A DNA stretch of 64,000 nucleotides from an uncultured Oscillospiraceae bacterium. GTDB lineage: Bacteria; Bacillota; Clostridia; Oscillospirales; Ruminococcaceae. The DNA is taken from contig CAKSEE010000002.1 of NCBI GenBank assembly GCA_934446455.1, positions 65,635 to 129,634 on the forward strand, written 5' to 3'. Numbering within the stretch: position 1 is the stretch's first letter; every line of letters starts with the position of its first letter. The notes beneath the pieces are model-generated. The model had not been told where the DNA came from, made no database searches, and worked only from the letters and a program-made list of their open reading frames with translations. Positions 15,552 through 23,750 of the stretch are shown here, piece after piece. Position numbers and translations under genes: made by a program.

Positions 15552-18500
15552 ATGACACAGACAAAACTTTGCAGCAAGCTGATAAGCCTGCTGCTGGCGC
15601 TTGCAATGATTGCTGCGTTTATCCCCGCAATATCCCGCACGGCTGCGGCTGCTCAAGACCCTCCGTTCTCAAGCCTAAATGCAGATATTTATTTATACGG
15701 CGACGGCTGGACATGGGACGGTCAAACGCTGCATTTCTACGGCAGCCGTTCGTTTGACTTAAATAACATAAAATTTAATATAACATCGACAAAAAACGGC
15801 GGAGCTGCGGTTATTGACATAGCAAGCTCAATAAGCGTCACGGGTTCTTACGTCACAGACATATTTATAAACGCAGTAGAAGTTCCGCTTGAAATTCACG
15901 GATCGGGTAAAATAAAGGCGGTGGGCAAGAGTACGTTATTCTCGACGAGTAAGTCGATTGAGTATGCGGGCGGCGCTATAACCTCAGATGACAATACGCG
16001 CATATTCGACTGCAACGTCCTTACAATAACACAGGGCTATATTGAAGCGCCGGAATCTGTGATTTTAATGCAAAGCGCTGATATAAAAAACAGTTACATT
16101 GCTATCAATGGCTTCAAGGATTCATTCTATGTTCTCTTTAACGCAGATATTAAAATTGACAGGAGCTACGTTGAAGTTGCCTCGCTCATTTCAAATACGT
16201 CAGATTATCATGCAACAAATCCGCTGTATACGCTTACAAACAGCGTTCTGTGCAGCAGCAAGACTGAAGCGAGCGAGTTCTTCAGCGCTAGCAGTCCGCA
16301 GTTTGTATCTATAGGAAATTCCGTTGTGTACCTGCCCAAATTTGAGAAAAACAGCGCGCTGAATGAGAATGCCCTTCCCGCTACGCCTGTTAAGCATAAG
16401 GTTACGTCGGGCGGCTATGTGTTCTGTAATAAGGTGCTTACCGACGACGACAGAACCAACACCACCGATTTGGACGGCAATACTGCGAGCGTTGGCAATG
16501 AGCTAAGCGGCGTGTTTTACGACAATAATCAATCCACGACCGACGAGCTTAACCTAAAGAACGTGAAACTGACAGGCGGTAATTTGTTTATCTGCCCCAA
16601 TAATCTTACTGCAAATACAAACGTGCAGGCGGAAAACGCTGCTTTAGCCTTTGTATCAAACGGCAATAACAGGAATGTTGATTTATGCGGGTACGGAAAG
16701 GCTACTTTCAACTCCTGTACGGTTGCAAGCGCAAACGATAATACGGCAGAATGCAGCATCAGCATTGACGGCTCATATACGGATAATTGCAATATCTATT
16801 CAAACGCCACCGGTCTTAACGATTCCGCAAGCATTTACGTTCCCTTTGATTTTAATATCAAAACTGAAAACAATTATTACGCGCCGAACGGAAATATAAA
16901 TATCAGACCCAATATTGATGATATATATGCAGACATAAGCGCAAAGAATTTTAAAAATTTAGCGAATACTTTTGTCGTTCACGGCAATGTTTACGCCGAT
17001 TCTCTTATCCATTCATATGGGTGTATTTTTGACGGCTCGGGAGATTACGAGGTAAGCCTTAACAGCAGCGACCACGGCGCTGAATTTGACAGCCCGCTTA
17101 TTTACGTTCACGAAAAGAGCGGCGCTGACTGGGTTTACACAGCATTACAGCCCGACGAGAACGGCAGCATAAAATACACAGGCGCTAACGAGATATACGC
17201 AGGCGGGATGGTTCTCAACCCCATTTCGGGCAGCCCCGTATTCAGCAACCCGATGAATGTAAGCGTGGGCAGCCCCGCGACAGTCAAAGTGCCGCTTACT
17301 TACCCCTTTTCAAACGGTACGCTGGATTTGGATATAAGCCTGCATGACGAGGACGGCAATTATACCTTAAACTGGAGCGATATCGGCGCAGACCTTAAAA
17401 TACTTAACACGGGCGGCGAGAAAGAGCTCACGCTGAGCCTTGAAGCAAACAGCGGCGCTAAGGCAGGCACTTATTTCTTTTACCTCAACATCAACGGGCA
17501 GACGATTAAAGACGGAACCAGCGAGATATTTTTTAATATTATCGTAAACTATGCAAAAATAAGCTTTTATCACGAGTTTTTTAATTTCTCAGTCGGTTCA
17601 GACGATTCTCCGACAAATTACTATACCGTATCCGCAGAATATAACGGTTCTCCTTTAGTAAAGCAGGGTACGGGTATTGACTCCTACTATCTTGTCCCTG
17701 TGGGAAAGTATTTTGATATTACGCTGATACCTAAAGACGGGTACACCCTTGATATCGAGTACGATTCCGGCTATTTTCCATCTTCGCCAAACGGCACTTA
17801 TCATCTGCCTGCAGACGGCGATAGAACGATAAAAATGCTGATGATGTATAACGGTTCAACAAGTTACTATAGGCTTGATTTGTCCGCAGAGCTGCAAAAG
17901 AGCCTTGCAGACGGCAAGATAAACTCTGTAACGGTGAAATACTCCAACGGCGCGGAAAAAACGTTTGACAGAACCTCGGCAGATTTTTCCACAATGGTTC
18001 GGCACGATGAAGAAGTAACGGTAAGCATTGCCGCGGCGGAGGGCTACAGTGTATCCGGAATTAACGGCGCTGACGCCGTTTACGACAGCAAAAACGCAAT
18101 ATATTCCGCCGATATTACGGTGAGCGATAACACGACCGTCAATGCAGTGATTTATAAGGCTGACGAGCTTTGCACCCTCGGATTAACGATTATGAATATA
18201 CTGAACCCGGGCGATAAGGTTACGGTAACGCCCGCACCCGTTAATGCCGCGCGCAGCGAGTACGAGGCAGGCACGGAGTGCGAGATAGTGGCGACGATAA
18301 CCGACGACAAGTTTATCGGCACGTCTGAATTCAACGGCGCTCACATTGACGCGTACAGCCTGGAGAGCGACGGCTGCCACTACAAGGTAAAGCTTGACAA
18401 GACCGCCAACGAGTTTTTCATTTACTACGCCGATCTTTCGGTTCTCAGAATCCCCAAGCCCGCGAACGGCTCTGTCGCATTCAGCGGCAGGCTTGACGGC

Positions 18501-19463
18501 GGCAGAAGCTTTGAAACGCTCAGCGACGGAACGCAGGTATACAATATCGGCAGCTGGGACGAGGTTACGCTCACGCTCACGCCCGACAGCGGCTACCGCG
18601 TAAAGTCCGCAAAGCTTAACGACAGTGACGTTACGGTAATAAACAACGCCTGCACATTCACTATGGAGCAGCTTGTAAACTGGACCTTTATTGCGGAATT
18701 TGAAAAAGAATCGAGCGGAGGCGGCAGCGGCGGCAATGGCGGCGGAGGACGTCCCAACAGCGGCAATTCCACCAACGGCGGCAGCCTTAAGCCCGAGATA
18801 AACGGCATAGCCAAGGACTGGGCGGATATTGCGTCGGACATTGCAAAACTCCCAATAAACAGCACTGTAACCATTACGCTCAACGGCAATAACACCGTTC
18901 CCGCAGAGGTAATTCAGGCGCTTATGGACAGGAAAGTCACCGCGCTGTTTAGCGTTGACGCGATAAAGAACTGGACCGTAAAGGGCGCGGAGATAACCGC
19001 GGTATGCGCGGCAGAGCTCGGGGTTTACACGGGCGTATCCAACGCACAGGGTGCGCGAGGCGACGTAGGATACAGGTTCAACATAAACGGCACGGGAGTA
19101 AGCGCGCTGTTCGGCATAAGATTCAACGCCGCATATGCAGGCAGGTTTGCCAATCTCTATTACGTCAAGGACGGCAGGGCAGAATTCGCAGGCACAGCAA
19201 AGATAGGCGCGGACGGCTCTGTAACGCTCTCTGACGCTAACGCCAAGGGCGAATATGTGATAATGCTGGGCGAATACAGCGACCTCCCCGGCGACGCTGA
19301 CAACGACGGCAAACTTCTTATAAACGACGCGCTGGCGGCTCTCCGCCATGTTATGAAGGTTGAGAACGCGGCAAACCCCGCAGTCATCGACTTCAACGGC
19401 GACAACGCGCTCAATATAGACGATGCGCAGGCTATACTCAAATATGTTTTTGCCAAGCAATAA
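15552..19463 (+). CDS. Large secreted dockerin-containing surface protein
   Basis: A 1303-residue protein with AAGGAGGT before the ATG. A signal peptide (MTQTKLCSKLISLLLALAMI to about residue 35) is followed by about 1,000 residues of Asn-, Ser-, Asp- and Gly-rich beta-strand sequence without recognised catalytic motifs. The first half looks like a parallel beta-helix, and the second has repeat segments such as YSVSGINGADAVYDSKNAIYS of the InlB B-repeat-like type. A Gly-rich linker lies near 1053-1080. The C-terminus from about 1245 is a type I dockerin with two calcium-loop repeats (GDADNDGKLLINDALAALRH and DFNGDNALNIDDAQAILKYV). It should dock to a cohesin on a scaffoldin. No cohesin gene is in the window. 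Confidence 0.88.
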   Translation: MTQTKLCSKLISLLLALAMIAAFIPAISRTAAAAQDPPFSSLNADIYLYGDGWTWDGQTLHFYGSRSFDLNNIKFNITSTKNGGAAVIDIASSISVTGSYVTDIFINAVEVPLEIHGSGKIKAVGKSTLFSTSKSIEYAGGAITSDDNTRIFDCNVLTITQGYIEAPESVILMQSADIKNSYIAINGFKDSFYVLFNADIKIDRSYVEVASLISNTSDYHATNPLYTLTNSVLCSSKTEASEFFSASSPQFVSIGNSVVYLPKFEKNSALNENALPATPVKHKVTSGGYVFCNKVLTDDDRTNTTDLDGNTASVGNELSGVFYDNNQSTTDELNLKNVKLTGGNLFICPNNLTANTNVQAENAALAFVSNGNNRNVDLCGYGKATFNSCTVASANDNTAECSISIDGSYTDNCNIYSNATGLNDSASIYVPFDFNIKTENNYYAPNGNINIRPNIDDIYADISAKNFKNLANTFVVHGNVYADSLIHSYGCIFDGSGDYEVSLNSSDHGAEFDSPLIYVHEKSGADWVYTALQPDENGSIKYTGANEIYAGGMVLNPISGSPVFSNPMNVSVGSPATVKVPLTYPFSNGTLDLDISLHDEDGNYTLNWSDIGADLKILNTGGEKELTLSLEANSGAKAGTYFFYLNINGQTIKDGTSEIFFNIIVNYAKISFYHEFFNFSVGSDDSPTNYYTVSAEYNGSPLVKQGTGIDSYYLVPVGKYFDITLIPKDGYTLDIEYDSGYFPSSPNGTYHLPADGDRTIKMLMMYNGSTSYYRLDLSAELQKSLADGKINSVTVKYSNGAEKTFDRTSADFSTMVRHDEEVTVSIAAAEGYSVSGINGADAVYDSKNAIYSADITVSDNTTVNAVIYKADELCTLGLTIMNILNPGDKVTVTPAPVNAARSEYEAGTECEIVATITDDKFIGTSEFNGAHIDAYSLESDGCHYKVKLDKTANEFFIYYADLSVLRIPKPANGSVAFSGRLDGGRSFETLSDGTQVYNIGSWDEVTLTLTPDSGYRVKSAKLNDSDVTVINNACTFTMEQLVNWTFIAEFEKESSGGGSGGNGGGGRPNSGNSTNGGSLKPEINGIAKDWADIASDIAKLPINSTVTITLNGNNTVPAEVIQALMDRKVTALFSVDAIKNWTVKGAEITAVCAAELGVYTGVSNAQGARGDVGYRFNINGTGVSALFGIRFNAAYAGRFANLYYVKDGRAEFAGTAKIGADGSVTLSDANAKGEYVIMLGEYSDLPGDADNDGKLLINDALAALRHVMKVENAANPAVIDFNGDNALNIDDAQAILKYVFAKQ

Positions 19464-19476
19464 AAATGAACAGGGA

Positions 19477-19510
19477 TTCGGGAGCCGCATGCGGCTCCCG
19501 AATTTCTTTT
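19477..19510 (+). terminator. Terminator of dockerin gene
   Basis: TTCGGGAGCCGCA pairs with TGCGGCTCCCGAA, followed by TTTCTTTT. Confidence 0.9.
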
Positions 19511-19592
19511 ATTGACAAAACATCAGACTGAAATACGGCTTAAATCAAGACATATCCTGCCGTCCGCTTTCGGTGGTTTTACCTTAGTATTC

Positions 19593-19874
19593 TTAATCAA
19601 AGAAGCCTGATAAAATCGCTGCCGCGTTATTTCCACATTTAGGATAAGTAATATTTGTTTTTCTGTCCGATTCGCTTTCAAACGATATTGTTATCATTCT
19701 GAGGGCAGAATCTGATAAAAGGTAGTTTCTGTGTGTCAGCCCATATTTACCAGACTTTATTAACAATGTCTGATGTTTTTCAATATCATAAGCTGCTGCA
19801 TTCATTCCGTAATAAAGATTATAGCATTCAAACTCACAATCACATTTTATCGTAACAAGTCTTCCCAACGTCAC
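19593..19874 (-). CDS. Possible small Cys-containing protein
   Basis: An open frame of 93 residues from GTG (19874) or TTG (19868). A GAGG four to seven bases upstream fits the TTG better. The sequence has CDCEFEC near the N-terminus and PKCGN near the C-terminus, which might bind a metal, and no membrane segment. It lies downstream of the displaced rpsI terminator, outside the mobile element. No family was recognised and coding status is uncertain. Between it and the dockerin terminator there is only short AT-rich sequence. Confidence 0.35.
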   Translation of the reverse strand: MTLGRLVTIKCDCEFECYNLYYGMNAAAYDIEKHQTLLIKSGKYGLTHRNYLLSDSALRMITISFESESDRKTNITYPKCGNNAAAILSGFFD

Positions 19875-19880
19875 ACCTCT

Positions 19881-19920
19881 ATTCTATAAAATAAGGCACT
19901 CATCTTGCGACAAGTGCCTT
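19881..19920 (-). terminator. Probable original rplM-rpsI terminator, displaced
   Basis: On the minus strand AAGGCACT pairs with AGTGCCTT and is followed by ATTTTATAG. Before insertion of the element, this hairpin would have lain about 110-140 bases after the rpsI stop codon. From 19921 to 20028 no gene or clear site is visible. Confidence 0.6.
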
Positions 19921-20028
19921 AATCTTTGTTTTATGTTAGTGCAGCTCCGCATTTGCTGTTTTCAAGCAAACACACAATGCCACAAAGCCGCAAAAACAAA
20001 CGCTTTGTAAGCTCCCATAAGGGATAAA

Positions 20029-20043
20029 GATTATCTCTTTGAG
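20029..20043. other. attL core
   Basis: GATTATCTCTTTGAG, identical to 35674-35688. It is the element-borne copy of the last codons and stop of rpsI. Confidence 0.88.
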
Positions 20044-20119
20044 TTTACCCCGAATGTTCGGCTAACCCAGAACTGGTATTCAGGCATCTTCACTTAAATT
20101 ATCCTTTTCTTCAAAAAGT

Positions 20120-20231
20120 GCCGTAAATACGGCGTTTGGATTGAGTTACAAGAACTGCGGTTCTGCTGGATTTCAAAGTCTCTGCCGCTCTCTTGTAACT
20201 CAGTTGACCACTACTTGACCTTAATTGACCA
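20120..20231. promoter_or_regulatory. Left-end binding-site cluster of the element
   Basis: In order: palindrome GCCGTAAATACGGC (20120-20133); inverted repeat GAGTTACAAGA (20143-20153) with TCTTGTAACTC (20191-20201), enclosing the hairpin AGAAC-TGCG-GTTCT; then TTGACCA at 20204-20210, TTGACCT at 20215-20221 and TTGACCA at 20225-20231. TTGACCA repeats recur near attR, so they are candidate integrase arm sites. The section also forms the leader of the first excisionase-like gene. Confidence 0.65.
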
Positions 20232-20311
20232 CGCTATTGCATATCTCTGTACTAAATTTGAGAACTGTGGTGAGAGCCTTTGAGAACTCCGCCCACGAAA
20301 GGAAGATCATT

Positions 20312-20623
20312 ATGACAATAGCAGAAAAACGTGAGATCGTAAACACAATCATTAACCTCTTGCTTCAACTGACCGCCGAGGAAGAAGTGCAGGAACAGCC
20401 TGCAACATCATCAAAGCCTGTCAAAGCTCCTGCACAGTCGGTCAAGATGCTGACTATCAAGGAGTGTACCGCGCTGATCGAAGGTATCTCCGAGCATTCT
20501 ATCCGTATGCTGATAGCACAAGGCAAGATCAAAGCGTTCCGAACAGGTGAGGGTGTCCGTGGCAAGTATCTCGTCAACAAGGAAAGCCTGCTGTCTTATT
20601 TCAGCGGAAATGAGGAGGTGTGA
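20312..20623 (+). CDS. Excisionase-like helix-turn-helix protein
   Basis: The ATG at 20312 has AAAGGAAG upstream; an in-frame ATG-type start at 20225 lacks one. The product is 103 residues. The C-terminal half is a MerR-like winged helix of the excisionase family (MLTIKECTALIEGISEHSIR, then MLIAQGKIKAFRTGEGVRGK and a final LVNKESLLSYF). The N-terminal 45 residues are a helical tail. It lies next to attL and the TTGACCA repeats, where an excisionase would bind and bend DNA. A paralogue occurs at 31902-32198 with nearly the same domain. One may be the true Xis and the other a regulator; sequence alone does not say which. Confidence 0.8.
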   Translation: MTIAEKREIVNTIINLLLQLTAEEEVQEQPATSSKPVKAPAQSVKMLTIKECTALIEGISEHSIRMLIAQGKIKAFRTGEGVRGKYLVNKESLLSYFSGNEEV

Positions 20624-20626
20624 GTT

Positions 20627-21043
20627 ATGAGCAGATACAAGAGCGAACAGACCGCATATAGTCCACTGAAAAAGAAATACGTTCCGCTGTGGAGACTGGA
20701 CACCAACACACTGACCGTCACCCACTTCAACGCCGATACGCAGACCGAGGAGAGCAAGACTTACCACATCGATTTCATCAGGTATCATCTTCATTTCTCT
20801 GACAGCCATTGCCCTGATAGACTTCGCAGGCTCGTCAATGAGGGTATGATCATACAGTACCTCGATGATATGGAGCTGAAAGTCGGTGAAGCTATCGCTC
20901 GCCAGGTTGAACTTTGGAAGCAGACTGACAGCTGCTATCAGAAAGCTGTTATCGCCGCCGATGCCGAGAAAATGCTCGGTCTTGAAAACTGCTTCGTAAG
21001 TATGGCGAGAGAAACAGTGTTTGAGTATATGGTTTATATTTGA
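20627..21043 (+). CDS. Element protein, possibly TnpV-like
   Basis: A 138-residue protein starting 3 bases after the previous stop, with GAGGAGG upstream. It is a soluble, helical, charged protein. The C-terminal half (DRLRRLVNEGMIIQYLDDME, ending in ARETVFEYMVYI) resembles in pattern the small TnpV proteins of Clostridial transposons, whose function is unknown. That match is by eye and weak. It is co-transcribed with the excisionase-like gene. Confidence 0.65.
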   Translation: MSRYKSEQTAYSPLKKKYVPLWRLDTNTLTVTHFNADTQTEESKTYHIDFIRYHLHFSDSHCPDRLRRLVNEGMIIQYLDDMELKVGEAIARQVELWKQTDSCYQKAVIAADAEKMLGLENCFVSMARETVFEYMVYI

Positions 21044-21049
21044 TGATCA

Positions 21050-21083
21050 ACGGCTGTGCCTTCGGGTGCAGCCGTTTTATTTT
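21050..21083 (+). terminator. Terminator between convergent genes
   Basis: ACGGCTG pairs with CAGCCGT, followed by TTTATTTTTATT. Confidence 0.8.
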
Positions 21084-21104
21084 TATTATGGTCTGTGAAC
21101 TTTG

Positions 21105-21983
21105 TTATATAGTATAGACTTTGATGCTTTTCTCAATAGGAATAGCCAAATTCTTGTTAAACAAAACAAGATTCTTACCTTTATCATTTACTGTGCTTTT
21201 ATAGATAATTCCACAGTACCCTAATGACTGAAAATAGTGAGCAATGCAATGAAATGGTGCGTAGATTAAGCTTTTATTATCTGAATTCAGTGGAACAAAT
21301 AATTCACTTGATATTATATTTGCATAAGCTGCGACAATCATTCTTTTGCAAATCGGATGTTGTTCAAGTATTTCAGTTTCCACAATAAATGGGTTCTTTT
21401 TACGCTGGCTTTTTATCAGCCTTCTTATCTCTTGCTGTTGCTGTGTGGGTGACCATGTATCTCCTACTGTTAAGTCAACTAATTTAGCATCATGTTTAGT
21501 TGCTCCAAATTCACACAAAGCAAATCTATTACCGGTTATTACTCTGCACTCCTTTTCGGAACACCTACGTGCTTTATCTTTTCCGTTTTTGGCTTTAGGG
21601 TAGCCTAAAGCTAAATATAGCCATTCCACACCTTTAGGACTAAACCTGTTATCATCTTTTATGTACTGTGAATTTGGAATAAATCGATTTCCACTTGGCG
21701 TGGGTTCAGTCTCTCCAAGAATAGTACCTCTGATTAGATAAGCATTATTACATACATCGCTTAAAGTTTTTGAGAAGTATTCTTCTCCACCATCAGTCGT
21801 AAAGAGACTATCAAATTCTGATAGAAATTTACTTTTGGTTGCTTCAGATTCATCATCAAATGAATATTTACCTACTTGAAGATCTTTACGTAGTAGCTCC
21901 CACTTTGCTTTTATCGCTTTATGAGCAACCATCATATCTTCAGGTTTATAACTATTACTTTTTTGAACAATTTTCGCTTTCAT
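21105..21983 (-). CDS. RES-domain protein, putative NAD-degrading effector
   Basis: A 292-residue soluble protein, last gene of the cargo operon, 49 bp after the helicase gene. Residues about 80-280 match the RES pattern: YLIRG at 82-86, NRFSPKGVEWLYLALG with Arg113, SEKECR with Glu145, KLVDL, and GYCGIIYKSTVNDKGKNLVLF with Ser263. These give the Arg-Glu-Ser residues that name the domain. Known RES proteins are toxins that degrade NAD+, normally paired with an Xre antitoxin. None is adjacent here, and the N-terminal 80 helical residues are extra. Its place behind a Gabija-like pair suggests a defence effector. That role is inference. Confidence 0.72.
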   Translation of the reverse strand: MKAKIVQKSNSYKPEDMMVAHKAIKAKWELLRKDLQVGKYSFDDESEATKSKFLSEFDSLFTTDGGEEYFSKTLSDVCNNAYLIRGTILGETEPTPSGNRFIPNSQYIKDDNRFSPKGVEWLYLALGYPKAKNGKDKARRCSEKECRVITGNRFALCEFGATKHDAKLVDLTVGDTWSPTQQQQEIRRLIKSQRKKNPFIVETEILEQHPICKRMIVAAYANIISSELFVPLNSDNKSLIYAPFHCIAHYFQSLGYCGIIYKSTVNDKGKNLVLFNKNLAIPIEKSIKVYTI

Positions 21984-22032
21984 AAAAACTATTCATCACC
22001 CAAATATTGATAAGTCGAACCTAATGTTTTAA

Positions 22033-23739
22033 CTAATCTTGCTTAACAAAATGGTTGTAGGTAAAAATACTATCTTTACCTACAATTTTCTCCAAGTAGC
22101 TTTCAAATTCATCATTAATTGGTACAGTTACAAATATTGCTAATCTTTTAATAGATCTTGAGCAGCAGACATAGAATAGATTTCTATTTCTAATATAGAC
22201 ATCATATTCTTTTCCTGATAAATTCGTTGGATCTAAATAGACTTGTTCATCAAATTTATAGTTATTCCATCCTCGCCCAATAATGAAAAGTACATTTTCA
22301 TATTCCTCACCTTTTACACCGTGTTCGGTTGAATAGTCTGATTGCGGTGAAAAGAAAGCAATTGCATTTACAATTTCCGAATAACTAATATTATATAACT
22401 CGGATAATGATACTTTATTGTATATATAATCTGGATTTGACAGATGTGCTTTATAGTTTTCTACTATTATAGATGGAATAGGGATTATTTGCGCGTTTTC
22501 TATACATACATTTATTACGTCTCTTATTGTTTTTTCTCGTGCCTCTTTCAATGCTTCATACAATTTATGCCATGATTTCTTTTGTTTTTTTCTTTCTATA
22601 AGCATACGATGTGTTTTTAAAGCATCACACAAATCATTTATATTATTATCACATAATGCCTTATAGAGAGGTTCGATAATATTCTGAAAGAATTTCAAAT
22701 ACTCATTTTTTTCCTCTTTCAACGAATCTCCTAATAATGTAAGCACATTATCATAATGCTGTTGATTTGCGAGCATTTTATGGGTGATCATTAGTGTTTT
22801 TACTTTGCCATTCCAATCACGTTCTAATTGTTTTTTTACATTATCAACGTAACATACAAGGTCATTTTGAGCTAATTCTGACTTGTAATAACCACCTTGT
22901 CTATTGCCTTGGTAATCTTGTGTTGTTATCACGAAAACTTGTCCATCATCTTGCTGATCTACGGCTTCTTGTTGAAAATCAGGTCTAATTGCGTTTAGGG
23001 CATTTACTACAGCCACATTTGAACGAAAATTCAATTTTTTTTGTATTTCAATAAGCTGGTTGCTGTCTATTTTTCCACAAGCACCATTTGATGTATAAAT
23101 AGTTTGCCATGAATCACCAAAGAAACCAAATTGAATGGTTTTCGAGCCTTCTACAAAGTGCTCTATAAATTTATCAGTCAATATCTTAAAAGAATCCTGA
23201 TATTCATCAATTAATACGATTGGATATCTTAGCGATAGAAGTCTTCTGAATTTTATATTATCTAAGAATTTGGCAAACAGTTTAATAACATCATCATGGT
23301 AAAGATATAAAGTTCCGTTATCTATATACCTTGAACCAAGCATATATGCAACATTAGAAACCTGATTTATGGTTACTCCTTCGGGTAATAGGCCTAATTC
23401 TTCTACATAGTTTTTAATAGTTTGCTGAAATTGATTTATTGAATCCCACGCAAAAGAATGAATTGTTGAAGGGACGATTGAACTATCAGCAGAAAGTCTT
23501 TCAAGTATTACGTTTACAGCAGCGTTAGTATATGTAATACACGCTATATTCTTTTTCTTTCTTCTAAATTCTTGACATTTATTTTGTTCCAGCCAATCAA
23601 TAACTTTTAGAAGGGAATATGTCTTTCCCGAGCCTGCACCTGCTTCAACTATAAAACTGTTTCCTGATTTTAAAGCATCAATAATATGATTATCAATAGC
23701 ATCAGCTTGTTCTTGAATTCTTTTATTAAGTATAGCCAT
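22033..23739 (-). CDS. gajB: UvrD-like superfamily 1 helicase, Gabija GajB-like
   Basis: A 568-residue protein, 11 bp after the OLD nuclease gene. SF1 helicase motifs are in order: Walker A EAGAGSGKT at 32-40, motif Ia ITYTNAAVN, Walker B LIDEYQD near 178, motif III FGDSWQTIY, motif V GVKGEEYENV and motif VI CCSRS. It is shorter than UvrD (about 720) and somewhat longer than the type GajB (about 494, from memory), consistent with a defence helicase lacking large 2B insertions. In Gabija, GajB works with GajA against phage DNA. Pairing and order here (nuclease, then helicase) fit that system. Confidence 0.82.
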   Translation of the reverse strand: MAILNKRIQEQADAIDNHIIDALKSGNSFIVEAGAGSGKTYSLLKVIDWLEQNKCQEFRRKKKNIACITYTNAAVNVILERLSADSSIVPSTIHSFAWDSINQFQQTIKNYVEELGLLPEGVTINQVSNVAYMLGSRYIDNGTLYLYHDDVIKLFAKFLDNIKFRRLLSLRYPIVLIDEYQDSFKILTDKFIEHFVEGSKTIQFGFFGDSWQTIYTSNGACGKIDSNQLIEIQKKLNFRSNVAVVNALNAIRPDFQQEAVDQQDDGQVFVITTQDYQGNRQGGYYKSELAQNDLVCYVDNVKKQLERDWNGKVKTLMITHKMLANQQHYDNVLTLLGDSLKEEKNEYLKFFQNIIEPLYKALCDNNINDLCDALKTHRMLIERKKQKKSWHKLYEALKEAREKTIRDVINVCIENAQIIPIPSIIVENYKAHLSNPDYIYNKVSLSELYNISYSEIVNAIAFFSPQSDYSTEHGVKGEEYENVLFIIGRGWNNYKFDEQVYLDPTNLSGKEYDVYIRNRNLFYVCCSRSIKRLAIFVTVPINDEFESYLEKIVGKDSIFTYNHFVKQD

Positions 23740-23750
23740 ATCATTCTACC

